A DNA stretch of 64,000 bases from NCBI RefSeq assembly GCF_020882245.1, contig NC_083598.1, positions 7,929,178 through 7,993,177 on the forward strand, read 5' to 3'. Shown in pieces: positions 12,501 through 27,400 of this stretch; position 1 is the first letter of the stretch, and each line of letters begins with the position of its first letter. Made by a program: the position numbers and the translations under genes. The DNA comes from Rhopalosiphum padi. Taxonomy: Eukaryota; Arthropoda; Insecta; Hemiptera; Aphididae. Under the pieces are notes generated by a model, which saw nothing but the letters and a program-made list of their open reading frames with translations, ran no database searches and had not been told where the DNA came from.

Positions 12501-15426
12501 AAATTCCTTACAAAACTATGTGTTATAACCTATAAATCATTGATTTTAGAATATAATTGAACATACAATGTACATTAAAATAATGGTTCTTAATAATTGT
12601 AAAATGTATAGGTAGTAAAATAATTACGTATATTGGTCATTTTTAAACCTACAACTTTAAGAGCCTACAAATATCTATTAAATATAGGTTTAATGTCTAT
12701 TAGTATGATTTGTATTCGGTTTTCTCAAGACAATTTTTTTTTTAAATTTATAATATGATATATATATATTATATACAACTATGGTTATTGTATTTTTTAA
12801 TGTTTTTATTGCCAAATAATATCCATATTTTTAATATTTACCTAATAAATAGTTATAAATAGTTTATATAAGAAAAATTTACAAAAATAACGTTGTATTG
12901 TTTATCCATTTAACTGTGTATAAGCTAAACACCATATTATTGATTTATTTTATTTTTAATTTGTTTACTCTTATAGGTTGTGTTTAATTATTAATTTATG
13001 TATTGCTACCATCAAATTGTATTACATTTTCTATTGGACTAAGCTATATGTTCTAAGCCCGTTAATATATAAAAATATGAAAAATTAAATAATATATGAA
13101 TTCTACGCAAAGATAAATAATGATTACGTTTTATAAGTTTTTTTTCTCTAAGCTTTATTAAAATTTACATACGTGTATATATGCACTGAATTCTACGTAA
13201 TAAGTAAATTGGTAACAAATAATTCACAATTGAGGTATGAAAAATATGTTTGCTACTCGACAGGTTAATTTGGTACGACTGTAGTAATAATAGTAATAGG
13301 CCATCATCTTTCTATCCGTCTATTAGGATTTTAGTCGATAGTACGAGAGGAAAAAAATTGAACAGAGACAATTTAATTAAAACAAATGGACTGAAACACC
13401 TAAAGCTTTTTAAGATTTAAGTTTTAAAAGTTAAGAAGTGTATTAAAAAAATGTAATTAAGTACCCTAAAAATAAATTTAAAACCATTGTGTGTCGCGTT
13501 CGTTTCGTGTGTAGATGTGCTTGGTTTCCGCTTGTTTGTTAGTTTTGGCAATTGCTTACAAAATATAATATATACGTATTACACACTCTCGGTGCGTTAG
13601 AAATATATTATAATACTACATATTTTTTTTTTTATGGATTCGCAATAATAATAATAATAATAAATTACAAAGCATATATAATATATATATATATATAATA
13701 TAGTCATTATATTTTCGCGTTTATGATTTTACAAGTTTTAAAATATAATAATAATATACTTATACATATAGAATATTATATGTTATGTAATTTCACCGGA
13801 GTTTATTTGCGTTTTTTAACATGTTTGTTTGTATTATTCAGTAGAATTGTGTTTGATTGGAAATTATTTTACATTATTATATACACGATATAACGTGATT
13901 TGTGTATTCAAATTGTGAATGAGGTGTTATAATCATTTCGTCTTTATACTCGTAAAAACTATTTTAAATTTACACAAATTCAATTGGAAATGGGAACAAA
14001 CCACACTTTGACGTGTTTTATGTTTTGTTAATTCGTTGAAAAGTGTAAAATTGTATTTTTAATTCGTCACTTTCAGAATGACGTGAACTATAATGATTAA
14101 TAAATAATGTGTTTTTTTCCGGCTCTTTTTCCCACGAGAGAACGATTTTATACTATTATATACATCATGTCATGGCATGCAGAAACTTTGATCAATAACG
14201 ACAAAAATGATTATTTTGAAAACCTTCTTTTCAACAATAATGATATAATCATAATATTAATAATATACGATTCACAATTAATGTTTCGAACCATATATAC
14301 TTGTGCATGATTGGTCTGAAGCTAGAGAGGTGTTATTCTTTCAGAATGTTGTTGTTGTTGTTGTTATTATTATTATTATAAATAATATCATCTTCGAAGC
14401 TATATAACATTGTATTTTAGTAATTACAGTTAGTATTTTATAAGGTAAAGAGTGTATCACGATACTAGACAACATGACGTATTATTTTTTATTTAGCAAG
14501 TGTAAATAGTGATGGTGTACTATCGCAGATTTCAGAACCAACTTCGACTTGCCTATACAAAACCCCTAGACAGCTGAACTGAATCGACCCAAATTGATTT
14601 GTACTAGTAGAGTTGCCTTTAAAAAATTGCACGACTAGAATTACTATTTCATAGAAAATATGACGTGTACGACCCCTGGTTATAACGCGTTTCATCTCGT
14701 ACTGTAACAAGATAAAAATAAAAGTTATTTAAAACTCACGATATAATAAACAGTTAAAATCGTCATTTGTAGTTTGAACGTATCGTGTTTTTGGAAAAAA
14801 AAAATTACTATCAGATTAATCTATGATGTTTAATATGAATGGAAAGTCTTGGTAACTATATAATATATCATCATTTGTATTATAATATTAAATACAATTT
14901 ACACAAAAATGAAATCGTATAGATACTGATATATTATAAAATATAATATATATATAATATATGATATACACAAAATATGTATATTGTTTAGTTATACTGT
15001 TTACAATTGTTTTCCTTTACGAATTCCAGTCTCGTTTTTACACACACAGACTCGACAAATTCGACTAGTATACTAGCTGTGGAAAAACGACCGGAAGTAG
15101 GTACCTTCTGGTGTATAGGATGCAAGGAGATTTTATAATTCAACAGTCGTATTGGTGAAGGCATGTTCACACTCGCACACACATGGTATATAAAGATACA
15201 ATATTGCGAAATGGTGAGATTGATTTTTTTATTTTTGATTCACCCGGCTCGCGTTTTCTTAACTCGTATAACATAAAACCCAAACAGATAAACGTTAACA
15301 GCGTGATTTTTTTTAAACGTAATATATTTAAAAAAAATATTATCATTTTTAAAATTGTTTTTTATAGAGCAAATTTAATCTATAAATGTTTTTTGCTTTT
15401 AAATGTTTATTATATTTGTATTTTAC

Positions 15427-15462
<36 letters not shown>

Positions 15463-18400
15463 AGCATTATACAAATTATAAAAATATATTTTTGTTTTCA
15501 GAAAAATGGTTTTTTATTGAGTTGAAATTATCTAAAATAAAATATTCTTGAAAATGTTAATACATTTAGAGATAATGGATGTTCACTTTTAAAAGATTCA
15601 CTCTGTATAAAACTTAAACGATTTTCAATGGATGGTTTAACGAGACATGTGTACACACAATAAATCCATGTATAATATAGTATATAAAATAATATATAAT
15701 ATAATATAGGATTTGTATAAATTTCCGTGAATTTTTTATTTTTTCTTCCTTCTTCGGATCGTATCGATCGTTCCGCCCCACCCAGTGGTGATTGTGTATT
15801 TCGCATGCGTTTATTCAATGCATACAAGTATACAACTGCATATATATATGTGTGTGTGTGTGTAATAACAATAACTATGATAATAGTAGTTATGAAAACG
15901 AGTTTTGAGATGAATATAAACATTTATCAGTAAAGATCGAGTGATATTAGACGGACGAACTATATAGAATCGCGAGGAAAAGTCGTCCGACAGACTGTCT
16001 GGCGCTGCAGCAGCAGTACGATGTTTCTGATCGTACGTGCAAATTGTTCGCCGACAACGGCAATCGAGTACAAATCATCTCCTTATTGTAAATAATATTT
16101 TACGACTTCGGTGGTAACGTACAAGCATTTTTCTCTGCCCCAAAATGGATGCTACGATGTCGGCAATAAGGTCATGCTGGTGCAGTTTAGTTAGACCACG
16201 GATAGTAGTACGTGACGAAAAAACGGCTGAGCCGATTACCAAAAGCAGAAAAGATAAAAGAAACTATCAAGAAAAGAAACATCCATTATCTCGCTCAAGA
16301 TAGCTCAGCAACCTGTTTACCATAATATATTATTTTTATCTTTATTATAATAATATCATTGTCAGGCAGCATAAGGTAATCGTTATGCTAAAGACTGAGC
16401 TATATTATAGAAACGCATGCTAATCGTGACGTTGGTTGAGCTTAAAAAAATTACACCACTCCCTTCTTTGCTGTATAAGTTCATTTCTGTGACACCGCCC
16501 TTACGAATACAGATGAGATGATGAGAACAAAGTCTTTGTTCTAACTATGTAGGGCATTATAGATATTTGTATCGCCCTTTTAAAATACGAATTGTATTAC
16601 TGTTTATTTTATACTCTATATTATATTTAAGTGTTTTCTATTCTCAGCAAATATATCAATAAATGAATAAAGATAAAAAATAAAAATTTAATTTAAAAAT
16701 AAATTCGGTTATTTTATTTTCTAAATTATTAGTATATTAATTATTTAAAATTCTATAAAAAATATTAGGTTATTTTATTTTACATTACACAAATACCTAC
16801 TTTTAATTTCATTTTTAAATCAACTGAAATTTGCATTTAATGTAACAAATGTAGTTATTTTTTTTGATTCTGCCGTATACTTCTTCCGTTGTTGTTTGTC
16901 ATCTCCCTCTTTTTTTTCTTTGTAACTTTCATTGAATAAATATTGACAATATCTTTATGAATTAATAATTTCTAGAGTTACAACATATTGTCTATTTTAA
17001 AATATTATTCAGAAATAAGAATAATTACTAAGTATTGGAAACAAATTTATGCGTGCTTTTGGTACATAATAAATTAAAATAAAAACTAATGTAAGGAATT
17101 CCTTTTATCAACTTATAAATATATGTTTTTGTCAATTATTACGGAATACCGGTGTATTATAAGAATTTTTTTCAATATGTTCTGTTAATGTACATCGTTA
17201 TTATGATATCGATGCAATAACCGCATCTTCATTAATTTTTTATTTAAATAGAACTAATATAATTTAAGTAAATTTTGCAGGGATATTGGACCTAAAGTCT
17301 TTATTACTGATGTGCCATAAATAATATCGTTGTATGTGATAAATCTCTGTGTATGAAACGAGGATACAATTTCGAATTGTTGTGCTTGGCGACATTTTAA
17401 AATTTCTATTCAGTGGAACATAATGTTATTATTACTTCTTCATGTATCTTATAATGTATCAGACTATGTTCCATGTAATTACATTTCGCCTTCGATTTGT
17501 AAATACTATATTGCATTTGCGCACACATTTGTTTTTATAATGATATTACATGATTCGTATTTTGTAATCTGTACCTTTACTAGAGTTTCAATCGCGTATC
17601 GGAATTCTTATCGAATTAAAATATAATAATCTGTAATAAAATATTATCCCTGTCATCATATCGTCACTTTAAAAACCAAAAAAACAGTGCTCGCACCTCA
17701 GATATATATATGGAATTAAATAAATAAATAAATAATACGCGCGTGGGAAGTTTTGAGTGTGTAACGATATGTATCGTATTATAGTTTTGGTTAGCCACCT
17801 AGTATTTGAAGTTTAATTTGGAGTTATTATTATCAGATTACTGTGACCGGACCAAAACATTGTTATTATTAATCCAGCCTGTGCCTCTTATTTTCTGCTT
17901 ATCGTTTGCAATATTTATACTATATAACATCGCATTCGCAACAGACCGGAGCTGAGGTTACAGCACGCACCGCCACGTTGTAGTTGTAATTACTTATAAA
18001 CTATAATGGAATTATCATATTATTACATGATTTAGACGACTTTAATATGCGGACAAAGTGGACGTGTAACTGATGACTGCATTCTAATATATATGCCATT
18101 CAGTAATCCTCTGTTGGTGGTAGTGCCGGAGTGGAAGTCTAAGATTCGGGATTGGCAGTGCGGCACGTATTATACTACACACATATAAATGCATGTATAC
18201 GTGTATATATATATATGTGCACGCGCGCGTGTGTGTGCGACTCGTGCGAGGTCTAGCTTAAAGCAATTACATAGAAACTTCCGGACGACACAATGCAACA
18301 ACTTTTCAGCGACTCCGCGCCGCCGCCGACGAATTATTATAATGTCATTTCCGGTCAACGTGTTCGTTGCCTGCAGTCTCGTTTGTATATACTCAAACGT

Positions 18401-21400
18401 GTGTACACACACACACACACACACATTTATATACATATATATGTATATATTTATTATATTGTACTGCTTCGAAATAAAATGTAATTAGAGCGGACGAAAC
18501 GCGGTCCGCTCGCGCAATGAACCCGCACGCCGCCGGCGTAATGGAAACTTCGGGAAGTTTACATAAATTTCGCGCGTTAAATTATTACACGCGTTCCACG
18601 AAATTATCGTTGCGTGACGACGCCTGTGTACCGATATAATAATATATAATGCGTATATATGCGGGCGTGTGTTTGGGTAGGTGTAGCGCATACCTCTATT
18701 GTATATAGGTACCTATATTATTGCGTATAATGGCAGCCGTATGAGCTTGGTCGGACGTTGTCCGTTTTAAATTTGTCTGAAGTGTATATATTGGTACATA
18801 ACATGAGACTCATGAGTGCGTGGTAAAATTTCGTTATAAACCGAACGCATGACGCTTGATCGAAATCGCAGTGGATTTAATAAATTATTATTTAGGATGT
18901 ATCGTGCGGTGTACCTTTAATTATAATTTCCGTATGTGTTTAGATCATTCGGTGAGTTAAAATGAAACCGCGATTCACGCGATTTGTTGTGATTTTGAAT
19001 TGTAATATATTATAATAATACGCTGGATGTATTATCCAAGATGATATGTGTCTACTGTCTACACTTACTTATCTCTTAATTTCTTATTTTTTTTTTACTT
19101 TTTGCTCAATATATTTAATTCCAAAACAAAATTTTCAAATAAATATGTATATATATATATTTTTTATAATTATTAGCATTTTTTATGTTTTCGGTTTTCT
19201 TAAATCATGACATACATTTTCCAAAGTCGAATACTTTTCAAAATATTTCGATAGATAAAAAAAAAATTGAATTTAAAACGATTAGTTAATTAGTTATTAC
19301 TTATTCGTATTTAAAGTTCAAGTGAGTGTGTGAAAAACTTTTATAGCGTACATGAAATAAAGTTAAGAAGTAGTTAAACAATATTTTCTAAAAAATAAAA
19401 AATTCTAGAATAATGAATTGAACTTTGAAGCACTAAAATAAATCACCTATTGGCTATTATACACTGCCTGTGCTGCATGAATCCATGTTGGAATATTTAC
19501 CACTATACCAAACATACAATTTATTTTTTTCGATATTTATTGAATTTAATGTAATAGTTTAATGCAACCAGAGTATTTTTAAAACTATTTTATTAATAAT
19601 TAAAATACCTTTGATTTAGACGGATGGGTTACTATAGTCATATGGATTCGTGATTATGAATTATATATTGTCATGATTCGACTACGACACGAATTCGTCA
19701 TGTTATTATTTCAATTTATATTTGCATGTGTAATCGTACGGCGCGCGAAGCGCACACGATTCACTGATTATAATTTATTTCATAGGTTATGGGCTTATAT
19801 TTAATCTAAGCATATAATTCGTATTAATACCGATCGTGATATATGTATAATTACCTATAAAATGTGACCGTTGGGTGTCATCCGAATTGTTATATCATAT
19901 GAACTATCGTAATATATTATATTCTTTAACCTGGTTGTGGATATTTTTAGTGATGCGCTGTAAAAACGTTTATGTGATTCAAATTATGATATTCAGATAT
20001 TTGGATTTTTTTTATTTTATTTATAAGGATTGTTATGTGACAATAAATTTTTTTTTTTTTTGAATGAGAAATATTTTGTTATAAATAGTTTATTTTGAAA
20101 ATGTTAATATGTCAAAATTTTTATGTGTAGTTTCCAAGTCATTAAGCTTTATTTACTTTATTATTATGCCACTATTAGATATAATAATGGATTAGAATAT
20201 AATGCATAACATTCAATATTTAGTACTTTTTATACGCATATAATTGTACTTACACAAAATGATTATTTATTAATTTGAATTTTAATAATTTTCAAATCAT
20301 TTATACATATATGTTATATTGTAATGCGTATACAAATTGTTATATTATAATATATTTTTTTAAATTGTCTTAAACTTACGATCGGCCCTAATTTACGTAC
20401 TCTTGAGAAACCCATCCACCGCAAACCTTATCCCTTATAAATATTATGTTAATCGAATGGCTTGTGCGCCATGCTGTACATTATACAATACATACAACCA
20501 CATAATCCTGAGTTATTGTAATTTTATTATATTTCAGAACGATTAAAATGTCTGCGTTGTGGTCGAGTAAAACCAAACACACTTCGTTATAATGCATATA
20601 ATACACCCAGAGTCATATAATACTGTCTTGTTTTATCCGAACGATCACTAGAAAGTATTGAAACACACAATAAATGCGCAAACATCGAATTGAATTTCAT
20701 ATCGCGGGGGGGCCGTAAAGTTTTTTTACGGCCGTTATATATACACTCGTAGAAAACATCCTTCCGAAGTGTATCGGCGCACAAATGGGTTTCCCGAGAG
20801 ATGCGGTAGCTCTCGTCGTCCAATATAATATATTTATACATCCACCAATACATTTTATGTCGATAAAAACAATATAACCAATACGCGTATGTACATATAT
20901 TAAACGTATATGACGTATGTGTATATATGTGGGTGTGTTACAATCGGGGTTATTTAAATGTGGCGAATATTTGTAGTGCGTTTATTTTTCAACATATTTT
21001 ATTATTACCTATATAATATATATATATATATTATATATATTGCAGAAACCACGCAAGATGGCAAGTTTTTTCAGCAGTTACGTTCGATACTTACTCGTGT
21101 ATATATCTACATAATATATATATATATATATACCTGCGGGTACCGATATAATATAATCAGCCGAGGTAGCCAACCCAACGATTTGAATATATAAATAAAT
21201 ACAACATTTATATGATAATATGTAGGTATATATATTATAATATTGTGCGGAAAAATCGCGTTATACTATTGAAACTCAAAAGAAACATAATCTTCTCGAC
21301 AAGTTAATCTTTTTTCGTATGAGTAAAGATTATCTACACGTCATCGTCTGTACAAACAAACGAGATCGTTGGTGTTTTTATTGGTTACATAGGTTAAGTT

Positions 21401-24400
21401 CGCATTTATATTGGTTGATATATATATATACAATTTATTAAGCTGTATTAAACATTTTTTTTTACTATTTTTCAATACCTTGAAGTATCATTTTTCAGTA
21501 CATTTAATCTTGTGTAAAGTATAATCGATGTTGTCTTATTTAATATATTATATTAAAAAATTGATCGGACACGAGTTTTTAGTTTCTACTTAATTATATG
21601 TAATATTTTTTTTTATCCAATAACTGATAATTTTATTTTATTTACTTGTACGAGTATAAACGGAAATAAAAATAAAAATCATATGATTATATTATAATAT
21701 TATGACACGGCGTTCTGTATAGGCATTTTAGCTACACTGCTGTCTACATTATCAATATTTCGGTGTGAATTAGTATTACAGACAGACATGTATTTCCGTT
21801 CGAGCACACCTCTTTAGGTTTAGAAAATATTTCATATTTTTTCTAGTGATTTTTTGTCAAATAAAAAATGTATTTATGAATGTCGACATTCTACAAGTTT
21901 ATCATTGATTTATAAAGTTGTATAACTCTTTTATTTTTTTATCAAGAAAATTGTTGTCCGTGGCAAAGGTGGTACCTTTTTGACCCACTCTCGTCCTTAA
22001 TACGATCCAGATTATCGTCATAATATAATATTATTATCTTAAGAGGCTAATTTTTATGATACATTTATGTGTATTATGTATATATATATATATTTAATTG
22101 TAGTGGTTTATGTTGTATTTTAATAGTAACAAATGTTCAGTGTGTTGTTAAACCGACCGCGGCTGATATCAGTTTGTTCGGAGATATGTTATATTATTAT
22201 ATTACATTATGTAAGATAGTGCAGAAAACTTAATATGTGTTATTAAATCTTTGAATCACTGAGGAAATAACATATTTGTTTTCGGTGTGTAAACTACAGT
22301 GCAAACGTTCGTGATGGTTATTAATCTCCATGTTTAAACTGTTTAGTTATTAAACAGTGTATTATACGCATACTATATTTTCGCGCACACAATAATAATG
22401 TTTATCGAGTGAATCGTATATTATTGAAAATATAATAGACTTTGAAATACAGTAACAATAGTGTATAATATATTTGTATAGGAATATTGTGTATAATATA
22501 ATAATACATAATAATAACTTGTTTATTATATGATAAAATGTAAATAGTTTTACATAGAAATAATAATACGCCGACAGTGATATACATAAATTACCATTTT
22601 ACCAAATTTGTACGTGTTATAGCCGATCGATATCAATTATTAACAAAATATATTGTTATGAATATCATAGGGTTTTTATTATACGAAATTAATGCACATT
22701 TACGTATTATGGTAATAAACTAAAAATAACTAACGGTATTTAACGCTCCTGCATTTTTTAAAAGTAAACAGTATACATAATTGAATACTTTTGAAAAAAA
22801 GTATACTACCCACGTCTAATAATTATAATATTACTGTATGTATAACTATCATAACCTGCGTTAAATATTAAGTAATAACAGTTGAACTGCATTTACAAAC
22901 AATGGTTTTATTTACAATAAGAATAACAAAAACGACTAAGTGATAAAAAAAACTCGTCGTATCAAACAACTTTATTGTAATCTGTTTAAACAATGTTAAT
23001 ATATATTATTATGATATTATTATTATTAACTCAGAAAAACAAATACAATATGTATTTATTTAAAAGGTTCTTCGCCAATAACTATTGATATCTCTTTAGT
23101 TTTTAATTAAGCAAATGAAAAAATTAAAATCATCAACAAATTTTAAGAAGTATCCAGAGCACTTGGTAGAAATAGATTTTTTATTTTTTTTTTTTGTCGG
23201 TTCTTTAATTTTCAAAATGTTTACAAACGTGGATCTTGATTAATTTTCTTTTGGTGCGTAAAACTCAGATACATTTTGAACACATCATATTTCTAACTCT
23301 TGCATATTCATTTTAATTTTAATTATATTTTTTATGTTAAACACATACAATAAGCCGGCGAATACTCTATATAATGAGCAGCGTTTAATTAGTTTAATAC
23401 TCATAAATCATAACTTATTATTTTTTATTGTCTACGCTTATTGCAACGTTATTGAATTGCGCATAGATCACGAGAGTTAGAAAAATTAGTTATTTATTCA
23501 TATTTGAAACTAAGAGTTATATTATTGAATAAAAATTGGTGAACCATAAATCAGTTCGATACAAATTGAGATTGTGTATAATATTATTTAAATTAAATAT
23601 ACATAGTGTACAATCAGCCTAAATCTATATTAAGATATTGTATTTACTGTAAATATTGAATCCAATGCAAATACATAAATATTTGTTTAGACCGTACATT
23701 TATACTTAAAAGTTGAATTAAAAAAAGTACAGAAAAGTTTCCATTAAATTGAAATTCTCGTTTGTTTTCATAAAAGTATCTTAATTTATTTTCGTTTAGA
23801 TTAAAAAAGGAAATAAAAAAAATACAGAATGCATAAATTTAAGTAAGTAACTTTATTACACAAAGCTAATGAGTATTTTCATAATCTTCAATTTTTAATT
23901 TGTCTATACTTGAAAAGATGTATATTTTGTGAGAAAAAATGTACATAATTTAATTACTTTTTCATTTTAATAAGTAAATCAAACGTTTTCCGTACTAATA
24001 AATTTAAATATTACTAAGTGTACTAGAGTTGGAAAAATTAATATTAATATTTCTTATTAGATACGCTACATACATATATTTAACAATAAGTCTTATAATG
24101 ATTTAAAAAAAATATTTTGTATTATCATTAATATAAATAAATATATTCAAATATCCGTACACATATCATCAGACGTCTAAAAATATAATATAATTTTTTT
24201 TTAAATAGTGATACATTGAATTTTATCGAATCCTTCTGTTACACTTATGAAAATATTTCTTAATAATAAATTCAAAAAGATTAAAACCTGCAAACCTTTT
24301 TTTCGTTTTTTATTAATTTTTTTTTATACCAATTGCGCATTTTTATTTATAACTCATTTTTTCGTTTTCATCATCAGAGCCAAACACAAAAATTATATGT

Positions 24401-27400
24401 AGGTATAGCAATAGTCTTGTGTTCGGCACGTCTGATAATAACAACGCGGTCGTAGTGCAGAAATGTTTATTTTTTAAAATACAAAAGTAAATATTTTGTA
24501 CAGTTTGTATTATTAAAATAAAATAACATGACGCGTTTGTAATGTATGTACCTATAGTTGTTATTTGACTTGAAATTATGGAATTTATATTGTTTCAACA
24601 ATAAAAATTATTATTTTAACGTTACGTTTAGAGTAATTTACGTTTAAATCGAATTTTAAATATTTTGTTTGTGTTCAAAAACGGATACGGTTTAGTCTAG
24701 TATGTACTATGTATGCTTATATTATTTTTACTTAGATATATTGTCATAAGTAATATTTCAAATGTTCGAAACATTTAGTTGTTCGTGTTTTCTATTTTTT
24801 TATTTCTTAATGAATTATTTTGTTTCATGTATTCAGTTCAAATATAAATGGTGGACGTGCAATACTTAATAAAAATGAATCGTGCTTAAAATACGCATCA
24901 AGACGTTATTTTAGTTAGGTTAAAATTAATTAAAAACAATTGAATACTAAAAATTACACTAAACTGCAAGCGAGTAAAAAAAATTAAAAAATGTAAGTAA
25001 TAGTTAACAAGTATTTAGATAGTTCCGTGGTTATCTTAATAGTGGTATTTTCCAGTTATATTTTATTAACGTATACTACATTAATATTACATCATAATGT
25101 TTTACTTTTAATAACATTTTTTTCTTTATTCTGTGCATTTATTGTTGGCATAGGTGTTGTTATCTCGTTTTAGTTTTTTAATTAAATGAGGTATCTTTCA
25201 TTAACATCACTCATCATTCTTAAAATTATCCACCATTTTAGTTATTTACATATTTTAGCTACTACATTATTGTTCAAATTGGATTGAAATACATTCGTAT
25301 TAATAATCTACACAAAAAGTGTTTTGTTATGTATTTTAATTTGTATAATATTATATCAGGTATGAAGCTTTAATGTCTAACACAATAATATATACAAATA
25401 TTCCGTTTACAATTAATATTTTTTTCAAAATTAACACAAACGTTTTCGCTCGAATTTTAATTTTCGTTTATTTTATTTCTACGCTAAAATTTTCCCTACC
25501 TGTCATGTAATCATTATACTTTTTTTTCTTATTATTCATTAAATAATTTGAAAAAAAAAATTACTTCACACATTTACATTTTATTACTATGCATTATTAA
25601 ATTCGTGTTTTTATGTAATACTATTTTTATTTTTTTTTGAGGGGAGGATTGAAAAAACTACAATGCAAAACATATAAGAAATAATAGATAAAATACTCGT
25701 CATCCTAAGAATATACACGTATTTTATGAGCCATATTAAGTGTGTATAATACAATAAAAATATATCTTACCCGACAGGATTAAATTAAAAACAAATAACG
25801 TCTATAACTAAATTCTAGGTGTAAATGTCTTCATAACTTGGTAATTATTGTAAACTTAAAAAAAAACTTGTATAAGATACTCAATATTGTACCAACAATA
25901 AGGCGATAGAGAGGGAGTTGCCGAACAATCAAATACAAAGAGATTATGAAAATTTGAAGTTCAAAGTTATGTAATATTATGTTACGAATATTTTAAAGTT
26001 ATAACAATTGTTCAACTAACATAATGTGTGTTAGATGAAATATTAAATATATTTTATAATTTTGTATAACAATATCTAATGACTCACTACACTGAGTGTA
26101 TATATGTATTATATATACACATTTCAATAACTAAGAAGTTGCTTTTCTATATTCTTATGTATATACATCAAGATTTTCAAACGTATTGCAGGAAAAAAGT
26201 TAAGTTGGTTCTAATAAAAAATAAAAAAAGATCTTATCTCTAACATGTTACTTTTTAACTAGTATAAAAATCTTAAATCAATAATATATTGAAAAAATCG
26301 CCTTAATAAAAAGTAGTTATATTTAAAAATATACCTAAGAAATCATAATTTTGCTATAATTTATAATCTATTCTAAAATAATTATCATTAGTAAAAAGTA
26401 ATTTAAAAAAAAACGTGAAAATGCTTTCTGAATTATTCTCTATAAATTTCATATTGATACGTCGTGTTATCCTTTTTATTTATATGTCCATCGTATTATT
26501 ATTATAATTCTTTGGTATTCAATAAATCATAATATACATTATATTATTTCGTAATATATGCAAATAATTAACCTTAAAAGTTTTGAGCCTTGGTGACGCT
26601 CCAGATGTATATTTGGATATATATAGTTTATTTATCATACTTGTGGGCTAAGGACACGGATTTGTATGTTAGAACTTTATGTTTAGCAGTAGTCATTTCG
26701 CTGCGATGCCGACCAACGATGGGAAATTTGTGAATAATTACGCAAATGAACGACGTTGTATAACGCTCATTCCTGGGTAGGTTAGGTACGCATACTATAT
26801 GTTAAACATATATATTCTTCGCCAACTTTAAATGGAAATTTATCGAAATTGCTAAATATTGATAAGAACCTTGAGACGTCAATAATATATTCCCCCTTAC
26901 GGCACTTTTGAACTTTTTGCCAATTAAGTTTTTGTAATTTAAAGTTTTATGTCTGTTCGACCATATACGTAGTGAACGATTGAGTGAAGACGATCTTATG
27001 ATATTAAGATTATTGAGAAAGAAAGGGAGAGAGAAAGGTTGAAAACGTCAAATCAATATAATTTTATCCTTATGTAATAATCATAAATTCTGCGAAATAC
27101 GGCACGAAAGGACCTTTAAAAAAAAAACTGTATTTCTTAGGACGAACCACAACATCGTTACAAGTGTTGTGTCGTAAGAAGGAATAAAAGTGCTACGTGG
27201 GGCGTCCTGTGCGACAACTGAGTGGAAAACCGTTACTACCGATGGAGAGCAGCTTTACGTTAAACGCTAATCCCATTGTGCAGACCATAATATAAACTTT
27301 AATGCTTTCCTGGTGCTTTCGTATTTATGGATGTCCAGGCCGAGGTCGTAAACTTTTTTGAAAACTTGGCTTAGTTCCCACTGGGAACCGATTGGAGAAA

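Noticed and set aside
15183..15551. 122-codon open frame, + strand
   Set aside because: Driven by a T30 run and AT-rich sequence; Phe/Ile-rich product.
18170..18488. Overlapping frames of 88-99 codons on both strands
   Set aside because: Both extend through CA/TG and AT microsatellites; only the CpG-rich block itself seems meaningful.
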